From positions 1 through 5,033 of the forward strand of contig JAIEIQ010000231.1 of assembly GCA_029065305.1 (NCBI GenBank): a DNA stretch of 5,033 nt, in the 5' to 3' direction. Every line of letters starts with the position of its first letter. Position 1 is the first letter of the stretch. The translations under genes and the position numbers were made by a program. This DNA comes from Oscillospiraceae bacterium. Lineage in GTDB: Bacteria > Bacillota > Clostridia > Oscillospirales > Oscillospiraceae. Positions 1 through 5,033 of the stretch are shown here, piece by piece. The notes under the pieces are model-generated. The model was given only the letters and a program-made list of their open reading frames with translations. It was not told where the DNA came from and searched no databases.

Positions 1-50
1 AGGGACAGCAGCAGGAGCAGGGACAAAAGCAGTGCGGTTAATCGTTTCAT
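1..50 (-). CDS. Start of an exported or membrane-anchored protein (5' fragment, cut by window edge)
   Basis: Only the first 17 codons are inside the window. They read MKRLTALLLSLLLLLSL: a Met, two basic residues, then an uninterrupted run rich in Leu, Ala and Ser. This is the n-region and h-region of a Sec signal peptide or of an N-terminal membrane anchor. The start is well supported: an ATG at 48-50 with GGAGG at 57-61, six bases upstream, preceded by a plausible promoter region. The cleavage site or lipobox lies beyond the window, so I cannot tell a secreted protein from a lipoprotein or an anchored one. The function is unknown. A separate intergenic region of about 125 bases divides it from the preceding small gene, which suggests its own transcription unit. 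Confidence 0.72.
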   Translation of the reverse strand, partial: MKRLTALLLSLLLLLS

Positions 51-56
51 GGTATA

Positions 57-61
57 CCTCC
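57..61 (-). promoter_or_regulatory. Ribosome binding site of the exported-protein gene
   Basis: On the minus strand GGAGG is followed by six bases (TATACC) and the ATG at 48-50. This is ideal Shine-Dalgarno spacing for a Firmicute and is the main reason to believe the truncated gene at the window edge. Confidence 0.75.
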
Positions 62-63
62 GG

Positions 64-79
64 GGCGACAGGAATCGCC
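64..79 (-). other. Small hairpin in the leader of the exported-protein gene
   Basis: On the minus strand GGCGA (75-79) and TCGCC (64-68) form a perfect 5-bp stem around the 6-base loop TTCCTG. A competing or outer pairing exists between GGGGC (88-92) and GCCCC (62-66). The structure ends two bases before the Shine-Dalgarno GGAGG, so it could tune ribosome access or simply protect the 5' end. It has no following U-run and is not a terminator. A stem this short in GC-rich DNA can arise by chance. Confidence 0.35.
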
Positions 80-95
80 AAAATTTTGCCCCTTT

Positions 96-124
96 AGTGT
101 ATCACGAAAACGGTAACAAACCAA
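96..124 (-). promoter_or_regulatory. Candidate sigma-A promoter (proximal) for the exported-protein gene
   Basis: On the minus strand an extended -10, TG-A-TACACT (96-104), lies 17 bases from a weak -35, TTGGTT (119-124). The -10 matches TATAAT at four of six positions and the -35 matches TTGACA at three of six. The predicted start is near position 89, giving a leader of about 40 bases that includes the small hairpin and the ribosome binding site. It competes with the upstream candidate at 142-150. At least one of the two is probably real because the downstream gene has a good ribosome binding site and no close upstream neighbour. Confidence 0.4.
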
Positions 125-126
125 CT

Positions 127-136
127 GCTGATCAGC
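127..136. promoter_or_regulatory. 10-bp palindrome, possible operator
   Basis: GCTGATCAGC is a perfect 10-bp palindrome, two bases upstream of the proximal -35 element. Relative to the proximal predicted start (about 89) its centre is near -42, where activators often bind. Relative to the upstream candidate start (about 135) it would sit over the start site, a repressor position. I do not recognise it as the site of a named regulator, and a 10-bp palindrome can occur by chance. Confidence 0.25.
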
Positions 137-140
137 CGGA

Positions 141-165
141 AATTGTAACAATCTCATTACAAATT
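141..165. repeat. AT-rich inverted repeat downstream of the 78-residue gene
   Basis: TTGTAA (143-148) and TTACAA (157-162) are perfect inverted copies separated by eight bases. Flanking A/T pairs extend the arms to about nine pairs with one bulge. The dyad begins about 11 bases after the small gene's stop codon on the minus strand. As an RNA hairpin it would be weak, and only ATTT follows, so it is a poor intrinsic terminator. As DNA it could be an operator. No better terminator for the phosphatase pair is visible in 51-175. Confidence 0.3.
142..150 (-). promoter_or_regulatory. Alternative extended -10 promoter element (distal)
   Basis: On the minus strand TG-T-TACAAT is an extended -10 matching the consensus at five of six positions. 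It has the same hexamer as the phosphatase promoter at 1279-1284. No convincing -35 lies 16-18 bases upstream (TCCAAA at 17). Transcription would start near 135. The hexamer is embedded in the odd palindrome ATTGTTACAAT (142-152), so this could be a promoter, a protein-binding site, or both. Confidence 0.3.
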
Positions 166-175
166 TTGGAGGGAT

Positions 176-412
176 CTATTCCTCCAGCCACGCCTCCCGG
201 AAATCCTCCAGGCAATCGTCCAGATTATCCTCGATAAGCTTCTCCCACCGCTCCTGGGGGGCCAGCTCCAGGGAGGCGGCGAACATCCGCTCCCGCACGT
301 CGCAGTCCCGGTGGCCCAGCCAGAAGGAGACCTCCCGCCCGTCCGGGATGACGTCCACATAGAAGCCCTCCCCCGCCTGGAAGCGGGTAGTCATGATGGT
401 GGTCTTGCGCAC
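176..412 (-). CDS. Small acidic hypothetical protein, 78 residues
   Basis: I do not recognise this protein and assign no function. It is intact, from a GTG at 410-412 to a TAG at 176-178. The GTG is chosen because an AAAGGAGGTGA Shine-Dalgarno lies nine bases upstream. The in-frame ATG at 392-394 (residue 7) is about 27 bases from that site and has none of its own. The protein has 19 Asp/Glu against 10 Arg/Lys. Residues about 15-34 (GEGFYVDVIPDGREVSFWLG) look like a short beta-hairpin. Residues about 39-76 look like acidic amphipathic helix with Trp56 and Trp75. There are two cysteines (37 and 67), no signal peptide and no membrane segment, so it is probably cytoplasmic. Its start is six bases after the phosphatase stop and in the same frame, so the two genes are almost certainly cotranscribed and translationally coupled. 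A role related to the phosphatase is only an inference from position. Confidence 0.75.
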   Translation of the reverse strand: MRKTTIMTTRFQAGEGFYVDVIPDGREVSFWLGHRDCDVRERMFAASLELAPQERWEKLIEDNLDDCLEDFREAWLEE

Positions 413-418
413 AGCCGT

Positions 419-429
419 TCACCTCCTTT
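419..429 (-). promoter_or_regulatory. Perfect Shine-Dalgarno containing the phosphatase stop codon
   Basis: The minus strand reads AAAGGAGGTGA, an 11-base match to the complement of the usual Firmicute 16S rRNA 3' end. It spans the end of the phosphatase gene: its last two Arg codons are AGG AGG and its TGA stop is the final three bases. The GTG start of the 78-residue gene follows the GGAGG core by nine bases. The arrangement supports termination-reinitiation coupling between the two genes. Confidence 0.85.
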
Positions 430-1246
430 GCGGCGGAGCGCCGGGGGCTGCGTTCCGCCCCACAGCCTCCAGCAGCGCGCCGATGTCCTCCAGCACCCAG
501 GTGGGCTTCACCGGACTGGTCTCCAGGTCCGCCCGCGTCCCCTCGCCGGAGAGGACGAACACCGTATCAATCCCGGCGCTGACGCCGCAGGCGATGTCCG
601 TATACAGCCGATCCCCCACCAGCACCGCCGCCTCCGCCGGAAGTCCTGTCCCCGCCAGGGCCAGCTCCACCATCGCCGGCTCCGGCTTGCCGATAACCCG
701 GGGGCGGCGCCCCGTGGCCCGGAAGAGCATCTCGCACACGCTGCCGCAGTCGGGCGCCGCGCCGTACCAGGTGGGGCAGACCCAGTCCGGATTGGTGGCG
801 AGGAAGTCCACGCCCCGGTTCAGGAGAATACAGGCGTCCTCCAGCTTCTGAAAGGTCAGCTCCGTATCGAAGCCGATCAGCAGGCAGTCAATCCCCTCCG
901 AGAGGCGGTCCGTGACAGGTATCCCGGCCTTCCGCAGCTGACTCCGGAAGCTCTCCGTGCCGAAGGCGTAGCAGAGCCGGCGGCGGGGCCGCCTGTTCAG
1001 GTCCGCGATAAGGGCGTCGGTGGAGGTGAGGAAGTCCCGCCTCTCCGCCGCCACGCCCATCCCCGCCAGCTTCTCCACGTAGGCATCCGCCGAGCGGGAG
1101 GAGTTGTTGGTCAGAAAGAGATACCGCCCGCCGCTCTCCGCCACATGCTTCAGAAAGGGCGCTGTCCCGGGGAACAGCGCTCCGTCCAGGTAGATGGTCC
1201 CGTCCATGTCCAGCAGAAAGAGACGCTTTTCCCGCAGCGGCGTCAC
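419..1246 (-). CDS. HAD-superfamily phosphatase, subfamily IIA (NagD/p-nitrophenylphosphatase type)
   Basis: This is a 275-residue cytoplasmic phosphatase with all HAD motifs. Motif I is DMDGT (nucleophile Asp13, general acid/base Asp15). Motif II is LTNNSS (Thr46-Asn47). The motif III lysine is Lys187 in GKPEP. Motif IV is GDRLYTD (Asp212, Asp217), which holds Mg2+. Residues about 75-180 between motifs II and III form the C2-type cap that selects the substrate. The DGTIYLDG and GKPEP signatures place it in subfamily IIA with NagD. Family members dephosphorylate nucleotides, sugar phosphates, phosphoglycolate or glycerol phosphate, and the substrate cannot be read from sequence. The GTG start at 1244-1246 follows a GGGGGGAG site by five bases and puts motif I at the usual distance from the N-terminus. 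The last dozen residues form a Pro/Arg-rich tail. The gene has its own promoter and is coupled to the small acidic gene downstream. Confidence 0.93.
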   Translation of the reverse strand: MTPLREKRLFLLDMDGTIYLDGALFPGTAPFLKHVAESGGRYLFLTNNSSRSADAYVEKLAGMGVAAERRDFLTSTDALIADLNRRPRRRLCYAFGTESFRSQLRKAGIPVTDRLSEGIDCLLIGFDTELTFQKLEDACILLNRGVDFLATNPDWVCPTWYGAAPDCGSVCEMLFRATGRRPRVIGKPEPAMVELALAGTGLPAEAAVLVGDRLYTDIACGVSAGIDTVFVLSGEGTRADLETSPVKPTWVLEDIGALLEAVGRNAAPGAPPQRR

Positions 1247-1278
1247 ACCGGCTCCCCCCTTTTCTTCTTGGATAAGCT

Positions 1279-1307
1279 ATTGTACCACGCCGCTCCGGAC
1301 TTGTCCA
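1279..1307 (-). promoter_or_regulatory. Sigma-A promoter for the phosphatase and small acidic gene
   Basis: On the minus strand TGGACA (1302-1307, five of six matches to TTGACA) is 17 bases from TACAAT (1279-1284, five of six matches to TATAAT). A TG one base upstream makes an extended -10 (TGGTACAAT). The predicted start is about 1271-1274, giving a leader of about 25 bases before the GTG at 1246. This is the best promoter in the window. It shows that the phosphatase pair is transcribed independently of carAB. The short dyad GGAC-AA-GTCC (1297-1306) overlaps the -35 and could be an operator, but it is small. Confidence 0.75.
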
Positions 1308-1326
1308 GCACCCCGCGCGCACGCGG

Positions 1327-1363
1327 AAACCCGGGCGGGGCTCAAGCCCCGCCCGGGTTTTTT
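1327..1363. terminator. 15-bp perfect hairpin terminator after carB, with its better T-run on the plus strand
   Basis: Positions 1327-1341 pair perfectly with 1346-1360 around a 4-base loop (TCAA on plus, TTGA on minus). Twelve of the 15 pairs are G:C. The hairpin directly follows the carB TAA (1362-1364) and is the natural end of the carAB transcript. On the minus strand only TTT, itself within the stem, follows the G:C core before CCGCG. On the plus strand the core is followed by six T's (1358-1363). By the classical rule it is therefore a better terminator for plus-strand transcripts, although the very stable stem may suffice in both directions. Confidence 0.8.
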
Positions 1364-4300
1364 ATCCGTCTATCGTCGAAATCCTGGTGGTAATGGCCTC
1401 CAGCACATCCAGCAGGGCCCGCACCGTATCCAGCGACGTAAACGTGGTCACGTTGTTCTCGATGGCCAGCCGCCGCATCTCCACCCCGGCGGTGATATGG
1501 GCGCTGGAACTGGGGTCCCGGGTGTTGACCACATAGGCCACCTTCCCGCCCCGCATGGCCTCGGTGATGTCCGCCGGGTCCTCGGTGTAGTCCCGCTTGA
1601 CCCGGGTGCGGATGCCGTGCTCCTTCAGGAACTGGGCCGTGCCGGTGGTGGCCTCGATGTTGAAGCCCAGCCGGTAGAACCGCCCCACCAGGGGCAGGGC
1701 CTCCGCCAGATCCTCCTGACAGATGGAGAGCAGCACCGTCCCGTGGTCCTGGAGGTTCATCCCCGCCGCCTGCATGGCCTTGTAGAGTGCGTAGGGAAGG
1801 CGCTCGTCGTAGCCGATGGCCTCCCCGGTGGACTTCATCTCCGGGGACAGATAGGCGTCCAGACCGCTGAGCTTGCTGAAGGAGAACACAGGCACCTTGC
1901 AGTACCAGCGCTCCTTCTCCTTCGGGTAGAGCTCTGTGATGCCCTGGCTGCGCAGGCTCTCGCCCAGAATCACCCTGGTGGCGATGTCTGCCAGGGACCA
2001 GCCAGTGGCCTTGGAGAGGAAGGGCACCGTCCGGGAGGAGCGGGGGTTGACCTCGATGATAAAGACCTTGTCCTCCCGGTCCACGATGAACTGGATGTTG
2101 TAGAGCCCCACAATGCCGATGCCAAGGCCCAGCTTTTTGGTGTAGTCCAGGATGGTGTCCTTCACCGCCTGGGAGATGGAGAAGGCGGGGTACACGCTCA
2201 CGGAGTCCCCGGAGTGGACGCCGGTGCGCTCCACCAGCTCCATGATGCCCGGGACAAACACGTCTGTCCCGTCGCAGATGGCATCCACCTCCACCTCCTT
2301 GCCAATGATATACTTGTCCACCAGCACGGGCTTGTCTGCGTCCACGGCCACGGCGTTTTTGAGGTAGCGCCGGAGCATCTCCTCATTGGAGACAATCTCC
2401 ATGGCCCGGCCCCCCAGCACGAAGGAGGGCCGCACCAGCACCGGATAGCCGATCTCCGAGGCCGCCCGGACGCCGTCGTCAATGTTGGTGACGGCCTCGC
2501 CCCGGGGCTGGGGGATGTTCAGCTCATGGAGCACCCGCTCGAAGATCTTCCGGTCCTCCGCCCGCTCGATGGCGCCGCAGTCCGTGCCGATGATCTTCAC
2601 CCCGTGGTCCCGGAGGGGCTGGGCCAGGTTGATGGCGGTCTGTCCCCCCAGGGAGGCGATGACCCCCTCGGGCTTCTCCAGCTCCACGATGTTCATCACG
2701 TCCTCCACCGTCAGAGGCTCGAAGTAGAGCTTGTCCGAGCAGGTGTAGTCGGTGGAGACGGTCTCCGGGTTGTTGTTGATGATGATGGCGTCGTAGCCGC
2801 TCTGCTTGATGGTCTGCACCGCGTGGACGGTGGAGTAGTCGAACTCCACGCCCTGGCCGATGCGGATGGGCCCGGAGCCCAGGACGATAATTTTCGGATT
2901 CCCGGAGACAATAGACTCGTTCTCGTCCTCGTAGGTGGAGTAGAAGTAGGGCACATAGCTGTCAAACTCGCTGGCGCAGGTGTCGATCATCTTGTACACC
3001 GGGAAAATGCCCAGCTCCTTCCGCTTGTCAAAGACCTCCCGCTCGCCGCACTTCCACAGCCAGGCCAGGGCCTTGTCGGAAAAGCCCTTCCGCTTGGCCT
3101 TCCGGAGGATGGCCGGATCCCAGGGATGGCGCTTGATCTCCTCCTCACAGCGGACGATATAGCTGATCTTGTCCAGAAAGAGCATATCGATCTGGGTGGC
3201 GCTGGCGATCTGGCCCAGGTCCGTGCCGTGGCTCATGAGCTCAGCGATGGCGAAGATCCGGTCGTCGGTGCCCAGGCGGATGTAGTCCAGCAGCTCCTTC
3301 TCGGAGTAGTCGTTGAACTTCTCCATATAGATGTGGCCCACCCCGGCCTCCAGGGACCGGACCGCCTTGAGGATGCTCTCCTGGAGGGTCCGGCCCACGG
3401 CCATCACCTCCCCGGTGGCCTTCATCTGGGTGGAGAGGACGTTGCTGGCGGAGCCGAACTTGTCGAAGGGGAACCGGGGCATCTTCGTCACCACATAGTC
3501 CAGGGCCGGCTCGAAGCAGGCGGGGGTGTTGGCAAGCTGGATCTCGTCCAGGCGCATCCCCACGGAGATCTTGGCCGACACCCGGGCGATGGGGTAGCCG
3601 CTGGCCTTGCTGGCCAGGGCGGAGGACCGGGAGACCCTTGGATTGACCTCGATGACGTAGTACTGGAAGGACTGGGGGTCCAGGGCGAACTGGACGTTGC
3701 AGCCCCCCTCGATCTTCAGCGCCCGGATGAGCCGCAGGGCGCTGTCCCGCAGGAGATGGTACTCCTTGTTGGTCAGGGTCTGGCTGGGGGCGACGACGAT
3801 GGAGTCGCCGGTGTGGATGCCCACCGGGTCGATGTTCTCCATGTTGCAGACGGTGATGGCGGTGTCGTTGGCGTCCCGCATCACCTCGTACTCGATCTCC
3901 TTGTAGCCCTTGATGCTCTTCTCAATGAGCACCTGATGGACCGGGGAGAGCTCCAGGGCGTTTTTCATCATCCGCCGCAGCTCGTCCTCGCCGCCGGCGA
4001 AGCCGCCGCCGGTGCCCCCCAGGGTGAAGGCGGGGCGGAGAATGACGGGATAGCCGATGTCCGCGGCGGCCTGGGCGGCCTCGTCCTCTGAGTGGGTGAT
4101 GGCCGAGGGGACCACCGGCTCCCCGAGACCCAGGCACAGCTCCTTGAAGAGCTCCCGGTCCTCGGCTCTGCGGATGCTCTCGTAGCTGGTGCCCAGCAGC
4201 TCCACGCCGCACTCGGCCAGAATGCCCTGCTTTTCCAGCTCCATAGCCAGATTCAGCCCCGTTTGGCCCCCGATGCCGGGGACAATGGCGTCGGGCCGCT

Positions 4301-4541
4301 CGAAGCGGAGGATCTTCGCCAGATATTCCACTGTCAGGGGCTCCATGTAGACCTTGTCGGCGATGGTGGTGTCGGTCATGATGGTGGCGGGGTTGGAGTT
4401 GGCGAGGATGACCTCGTACCCCTCCTCCCGCAGGGCCAGGCACGCCTGGGTGCCCGCGTAATCGAACTCCGCGGCCTGTCCGATGACGATGGGGCCGGAG
4501 CCGATGACCAGAATCTTCTTTAAATCCGTTCTCTTAGGCAT
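1362..4541 (-). CDS. carB: Carbamoyl-phosphate synthetase, large (ammonia-using) subunit
   Basis: CarB takes ammonia from the CarA glutaminase and, with bicarbonate and 2 ATP, makes carbamoyl phosphate for pyrimidine and arginine synthesis in the cytoplasm. At 1059 residues it is full length. Residues 1 to about 400 form the carboxyphosphate half: GSGPIVIGQ at 14-22, Arg129, Arg169, GGTGGG 175-180, Glu215 and the metal-binding EVNPRVSR starting at Glu298. About 400-550 is the oligomerisation region. About 550-930 is the carbamoyl-phosphate half: GSGPIRIGQ at 555-563, Arg664, Arg704, GGRAME 710-715 and EVNPRSSR starting at Glu830. From about 930 to the end is the MGS-like allosteric domain with ATTGTA at 964-969. 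No catalytic motif is missing. The ATG at 4539-4541 follows GGAGG by nine bases and overlaps the carA end by eight bases. Early codons are AT-richer than the rest, including the gene's only TTA (Leu7). The symbol could equally be pyrAB, since the pathway context is not visible. Confidence 0.98.
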   Translation of the reverse strand: MPKRTDLKKILVIGSGPIVIGQAAEFDYAGTQACLALREEGYEVILANSNPATIMTDTTIADKVYMEPLTVEYLAKILRFERPDAIVPGIGGQTGLNLAMELEKQGILAECGVELLGTSYESIRRAEDRELFKELCLGLGEPVVPSAITHSEDEAAQAAADIGYPVILRPAFTLGGTGGGFAGGEDELRRMMKNALELSPVHQVLIEKSIKGYKEIEYEVMRDANDTAITVCNMENIDPVGIHTGDSIVVAPSQTLTNKEYHLLRDSALRLIRALKIEGGCNVQFALDPQSFQYYVIEVNPRVSRSSALASKASGYPIARVSAKISVGMRLDEIQLANTPACFEPALDYVVTKMPRFPFDKFGSASNVLSTQMKATGEVMAVGRTLQESILKAVRSLEAGVGHIYMEKFNDYSEKELLDYIRLGTDDRIFAIAELMSHGTDLGQIASATQIDMLFLDKISYIVRCEEEIKRHPWDPAILRKAKRKGFSDKALAWLWKCGEREVFDKRKELGIFPVYKMIDTCASEFDSYVPYFYSTYEDENESIVSGNPKIIVLGSGPIRIGQGVEFDYSTVHAVQTIKQSGYDAIIINNNPETVSTDYTCSDKLYFEPLTVEDVMNIVELEKPEGVIASLGGQTAINLAQPLRDHGVKIIGTDCGAIERAEDRKIFERVLHELNIPQPRGEAVTNIDDGVRAASEIGYPVLVRPSFVLGGRAMEIVSNEEMLRRYLKNAVAVDADKPVLVDKYIIGKEVEVDAICDGTDVFVPGIMELVERTGVHSGDSVSVYPAFSISQAVKDTILDYTKKLGLGIGIVGLYNIQFIVDREDKVFIIEVNPRSSRTVPFLSKATGWSLADIATRVILGESLRSQGITELYPKEKERWYCKVPVFSFSKLSGLDAYLSPEMKSTGEAIGYDERLPYALYKAMQAAGMNLQDHGTVLLSICQEDLAEALPLVGRFYRLGFNIEATTGTAQFLKEHGIRTRVKRDYTEDPADITEAMRGGKVAYVVNTRDPSSSAHITAGVEMRRLAIENNVTTFTSLDTVRALLDVLEAITTRISTIDG

Positions 4542-5033
4542 GAAGCTTCCCCTCCTCCATCATAGCGATAAACCGGTCGAAGAGGTACCCGCTGTCCTGG
4601 GGGCCCGGGGCGCTCTCCGGGTGGTACTGGACGGAGAACACCCGGTCCGCCGGACAGGCCAGCCCCTCCACCGTGCGGTCCAATATGTTCAGGTGGGTGA
4701 CCTCCAGCCCCGTGCCCGCCAGGGAGGCGGCGTCCACGGCGTAGGAGTGGTTCTGGCTGGTGATCTCCAGCCTGCCGGTGGCCAGCTCCTTCACCGGGTG
4801 GTTGCCCCCCCGGTGGCCGAACTTCAGCTTGTAGGTCCTGCCGCCGCAGGCCAGGGCGATCATCTGGTGGCCCAGGCAGATGCCGAAGATGGGCACCGTT
4901 CCCCGCAGCGCGCGCACCAGCTCAATCACCGGCTTCACGTCCTCCGGGTCCCCGGGTCCGTTGGAGAGGAAGACCCCGTCCGGCTCCATGTCCGCGATGA
5001 CCTCCCAGGGGGTGTCGTAGGGCACCACGGTGA
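4534..5033 (-). CDS. carA: Carbamoyl-phosphate synthetase, small (glutaminase) subunit, C-terminal part
   Basis: CarA hydrolyses glutamine and channels the ammonia to CarB. The gene runs off the window edge, so about 165 C-terminal residues are present. They form most of the class I glutamine amidotransferase domain. The oxyanion strand SNGPGDPE comes first. The nucleophile elbow is GICLGHQ, with the catalytic Cys 51 codons after the Val at 5026-5028. The CarA-typical [10 protein letters not shown] and SQNHSYAV segments follow. YHPES supplies the catalytic His and Glu, 85 and 87 residues after the Cys. The GTG at 5026-5028 is an internal Val of the VVPYDTPW strand, not a start. The gene ends at the TAA 4534-4536, eight bases inside carB, so the two subunits are coupled and likely made in matched amounts. 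Its promoter and any leader control are outside the window. Confidence 0.97.
   Translation of the reverse strand, partial: TVVPYDTPWEVIADMEPDGVFLSNGPGDPEDVKPVIELVRALRGTVPIFGICLGHQMIALACGGRTYKLKFGHRGGNHPVKELATGRLEITSQNHSYAVDAASLAGTGLEVTHLNILDRTVEGLACPADRVFSVQYHPESAPGPQDSGYLFDRFIAMMEEGKLHA
4549..4558 (-). promoter_or_regulatory. Ribosome binding site of carB inside the carA end
   Basis: The minus strand reads GGAGGAGGGG within the last codons of carA (Met-Glu-Glu-Gly). The GGAGG at 4551-4555 is nine bases from the carB ATG. This decides the carB start and shows that carB keeps its own initiation site as well as an 8-base overlap with carA (ATGCCTAA, 4534-4541). Confidence 0.8.

Noticed and set aside
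141..165. A Rex-like or other named operator at the AT-rich dyad
   Set aside because: Half-site sequence and spacing (6-8-6) do not fit the Rex pattern (TTGTTAA-N4-TTAACAA) or any other site I can recall, so it is listed only as an unnamed inverted repeat.
49..237. A 62-codon plus-strand open frame over the intergenic region
   Set aside because: It has no Shine-Dalgarno site, runs antisense through the promoter region into the end of the 78-residue gene, and has a proline-rich repetitive end produced by antisense of Glu/Arg/Trp codons.
392..394. An ATG as start of the 78-residue protein (72 residues)
   Set aside because: The perfect Shine-Dalgarno is about 27 bases away, whereas the GTG at 410-412 is nine bases from it. 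The GTG start is therefore preferred.
311..1393. A 360-codon open frame on the plus strand opposite the phosphatase and small gene
   Set aside because: It is in the codon-aligned antisense frame of both minus-strand genes, has an Arg/Pro/Gly-rich translation typical of GC-rich shadow frames, and crosses the intergenic promoter and terminator.
1194..4091. A 965-codon open frame on the plus strand opposite carB
   Set aside because: It is the codon-aligned antisense of carB and is open only because carB lacks TTA, CTA and nearly all TCA codons. The translation is low-complexity (rich in Gly, His, Leu, Val, Asp), matches no family I know and has no convincing ribosome binding site. It also runs across the hairpin and promoter at 1279-1363.
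4092..4523. A 143-codon plus-strand open frame opposite the carB start
   Set aside because: It continues the same antisense shadow frame after one stop. It starts and ends only at the antisense of the rare TCA and TTA codons of carB.
5026..5028. A GTG as the start of carA
   Set aside because: It encodes the second-last Val before PYDTPW, inside the conserved CarA core. The reading frame remains open to the window edge and the N-terminal domain must lie beyond it.
1..5033. CRISPR array, insertion sequence, tRNA, riboswitch or defence system
   Set aside because: No regularly spaced repeats, transposase, terminal inverted repeats, tRNA-like cloverleaf or riboswitch-like conserved leader is visible. 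Gaps between genes are at most about 125 bases, leaving no room for a hidden larger system.

Overview
The window looks like chromosomal core-metabolism DNA from a high-GC member of the Firmicutes, most likely the Oscillospiraceae (Flavonifractor/Lawsonibacter-like). This rests on strong GGAGG-type ribosome binding sites (one a perfect 11-base match to the expected 16S 3' end), sigma-A-like promoters, GTG starts, GC-rich third positions and Firmicute-like CarB sequence. The genus is inference only. Every gene I can support lies on the minus strand, so transcription runs from high to low coordinates.

Layout in the direction of transcription. (1) 5033-4534: the 3' part of carA, the glutaminase subunit of carbamoyl-phosphate synthetase, cut by the window edge. 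(2) 4541-1362: complete carB, the 1059-residue synthetase subunit, overlapping carA by 8 bases. (3) 1361-1247: a short gap holding a 15-bp perfect GC-rich hairpin directly after the carB stop, then a good extended -10 promoter. (4) 1246-419: a NagD-type HAD phosphatase. (5) 412-176: a 78-residue acidic protein I do not recognise, whose Shine-Dalgarno contains the phosphatase stop codon. (6) 175-51: an AT-richer intergenic region with two alternative promoter candidates, small dyads and a leader hairpin. (7) 50-1: the first 17 codons of a gene starting with a signal-peptide-like sequence, cut by the window edge.

The genes fall into three transcription units. carAB together convert glutamine, bicarbonate and 2 ATP to carbamoyl phosphate for pyrimidine and arginine synthesis. 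No pyr or arg neighbour is visible to say which pathway this copy serves. The phosphatase and the small acidic protein form a translationally coupled pair with its own promoter. The exported-protein gene has its own control region.

I found no mobile element, CRISPR array, RNA gene, riboswitch or new multi-gene system. The window is mostly ordinary. The points worth a second look are the polarity of the hairpin, the unknown small gene, the non-E. coli-like allosteric residues of CarB, and the intergenic control region at 51-175.
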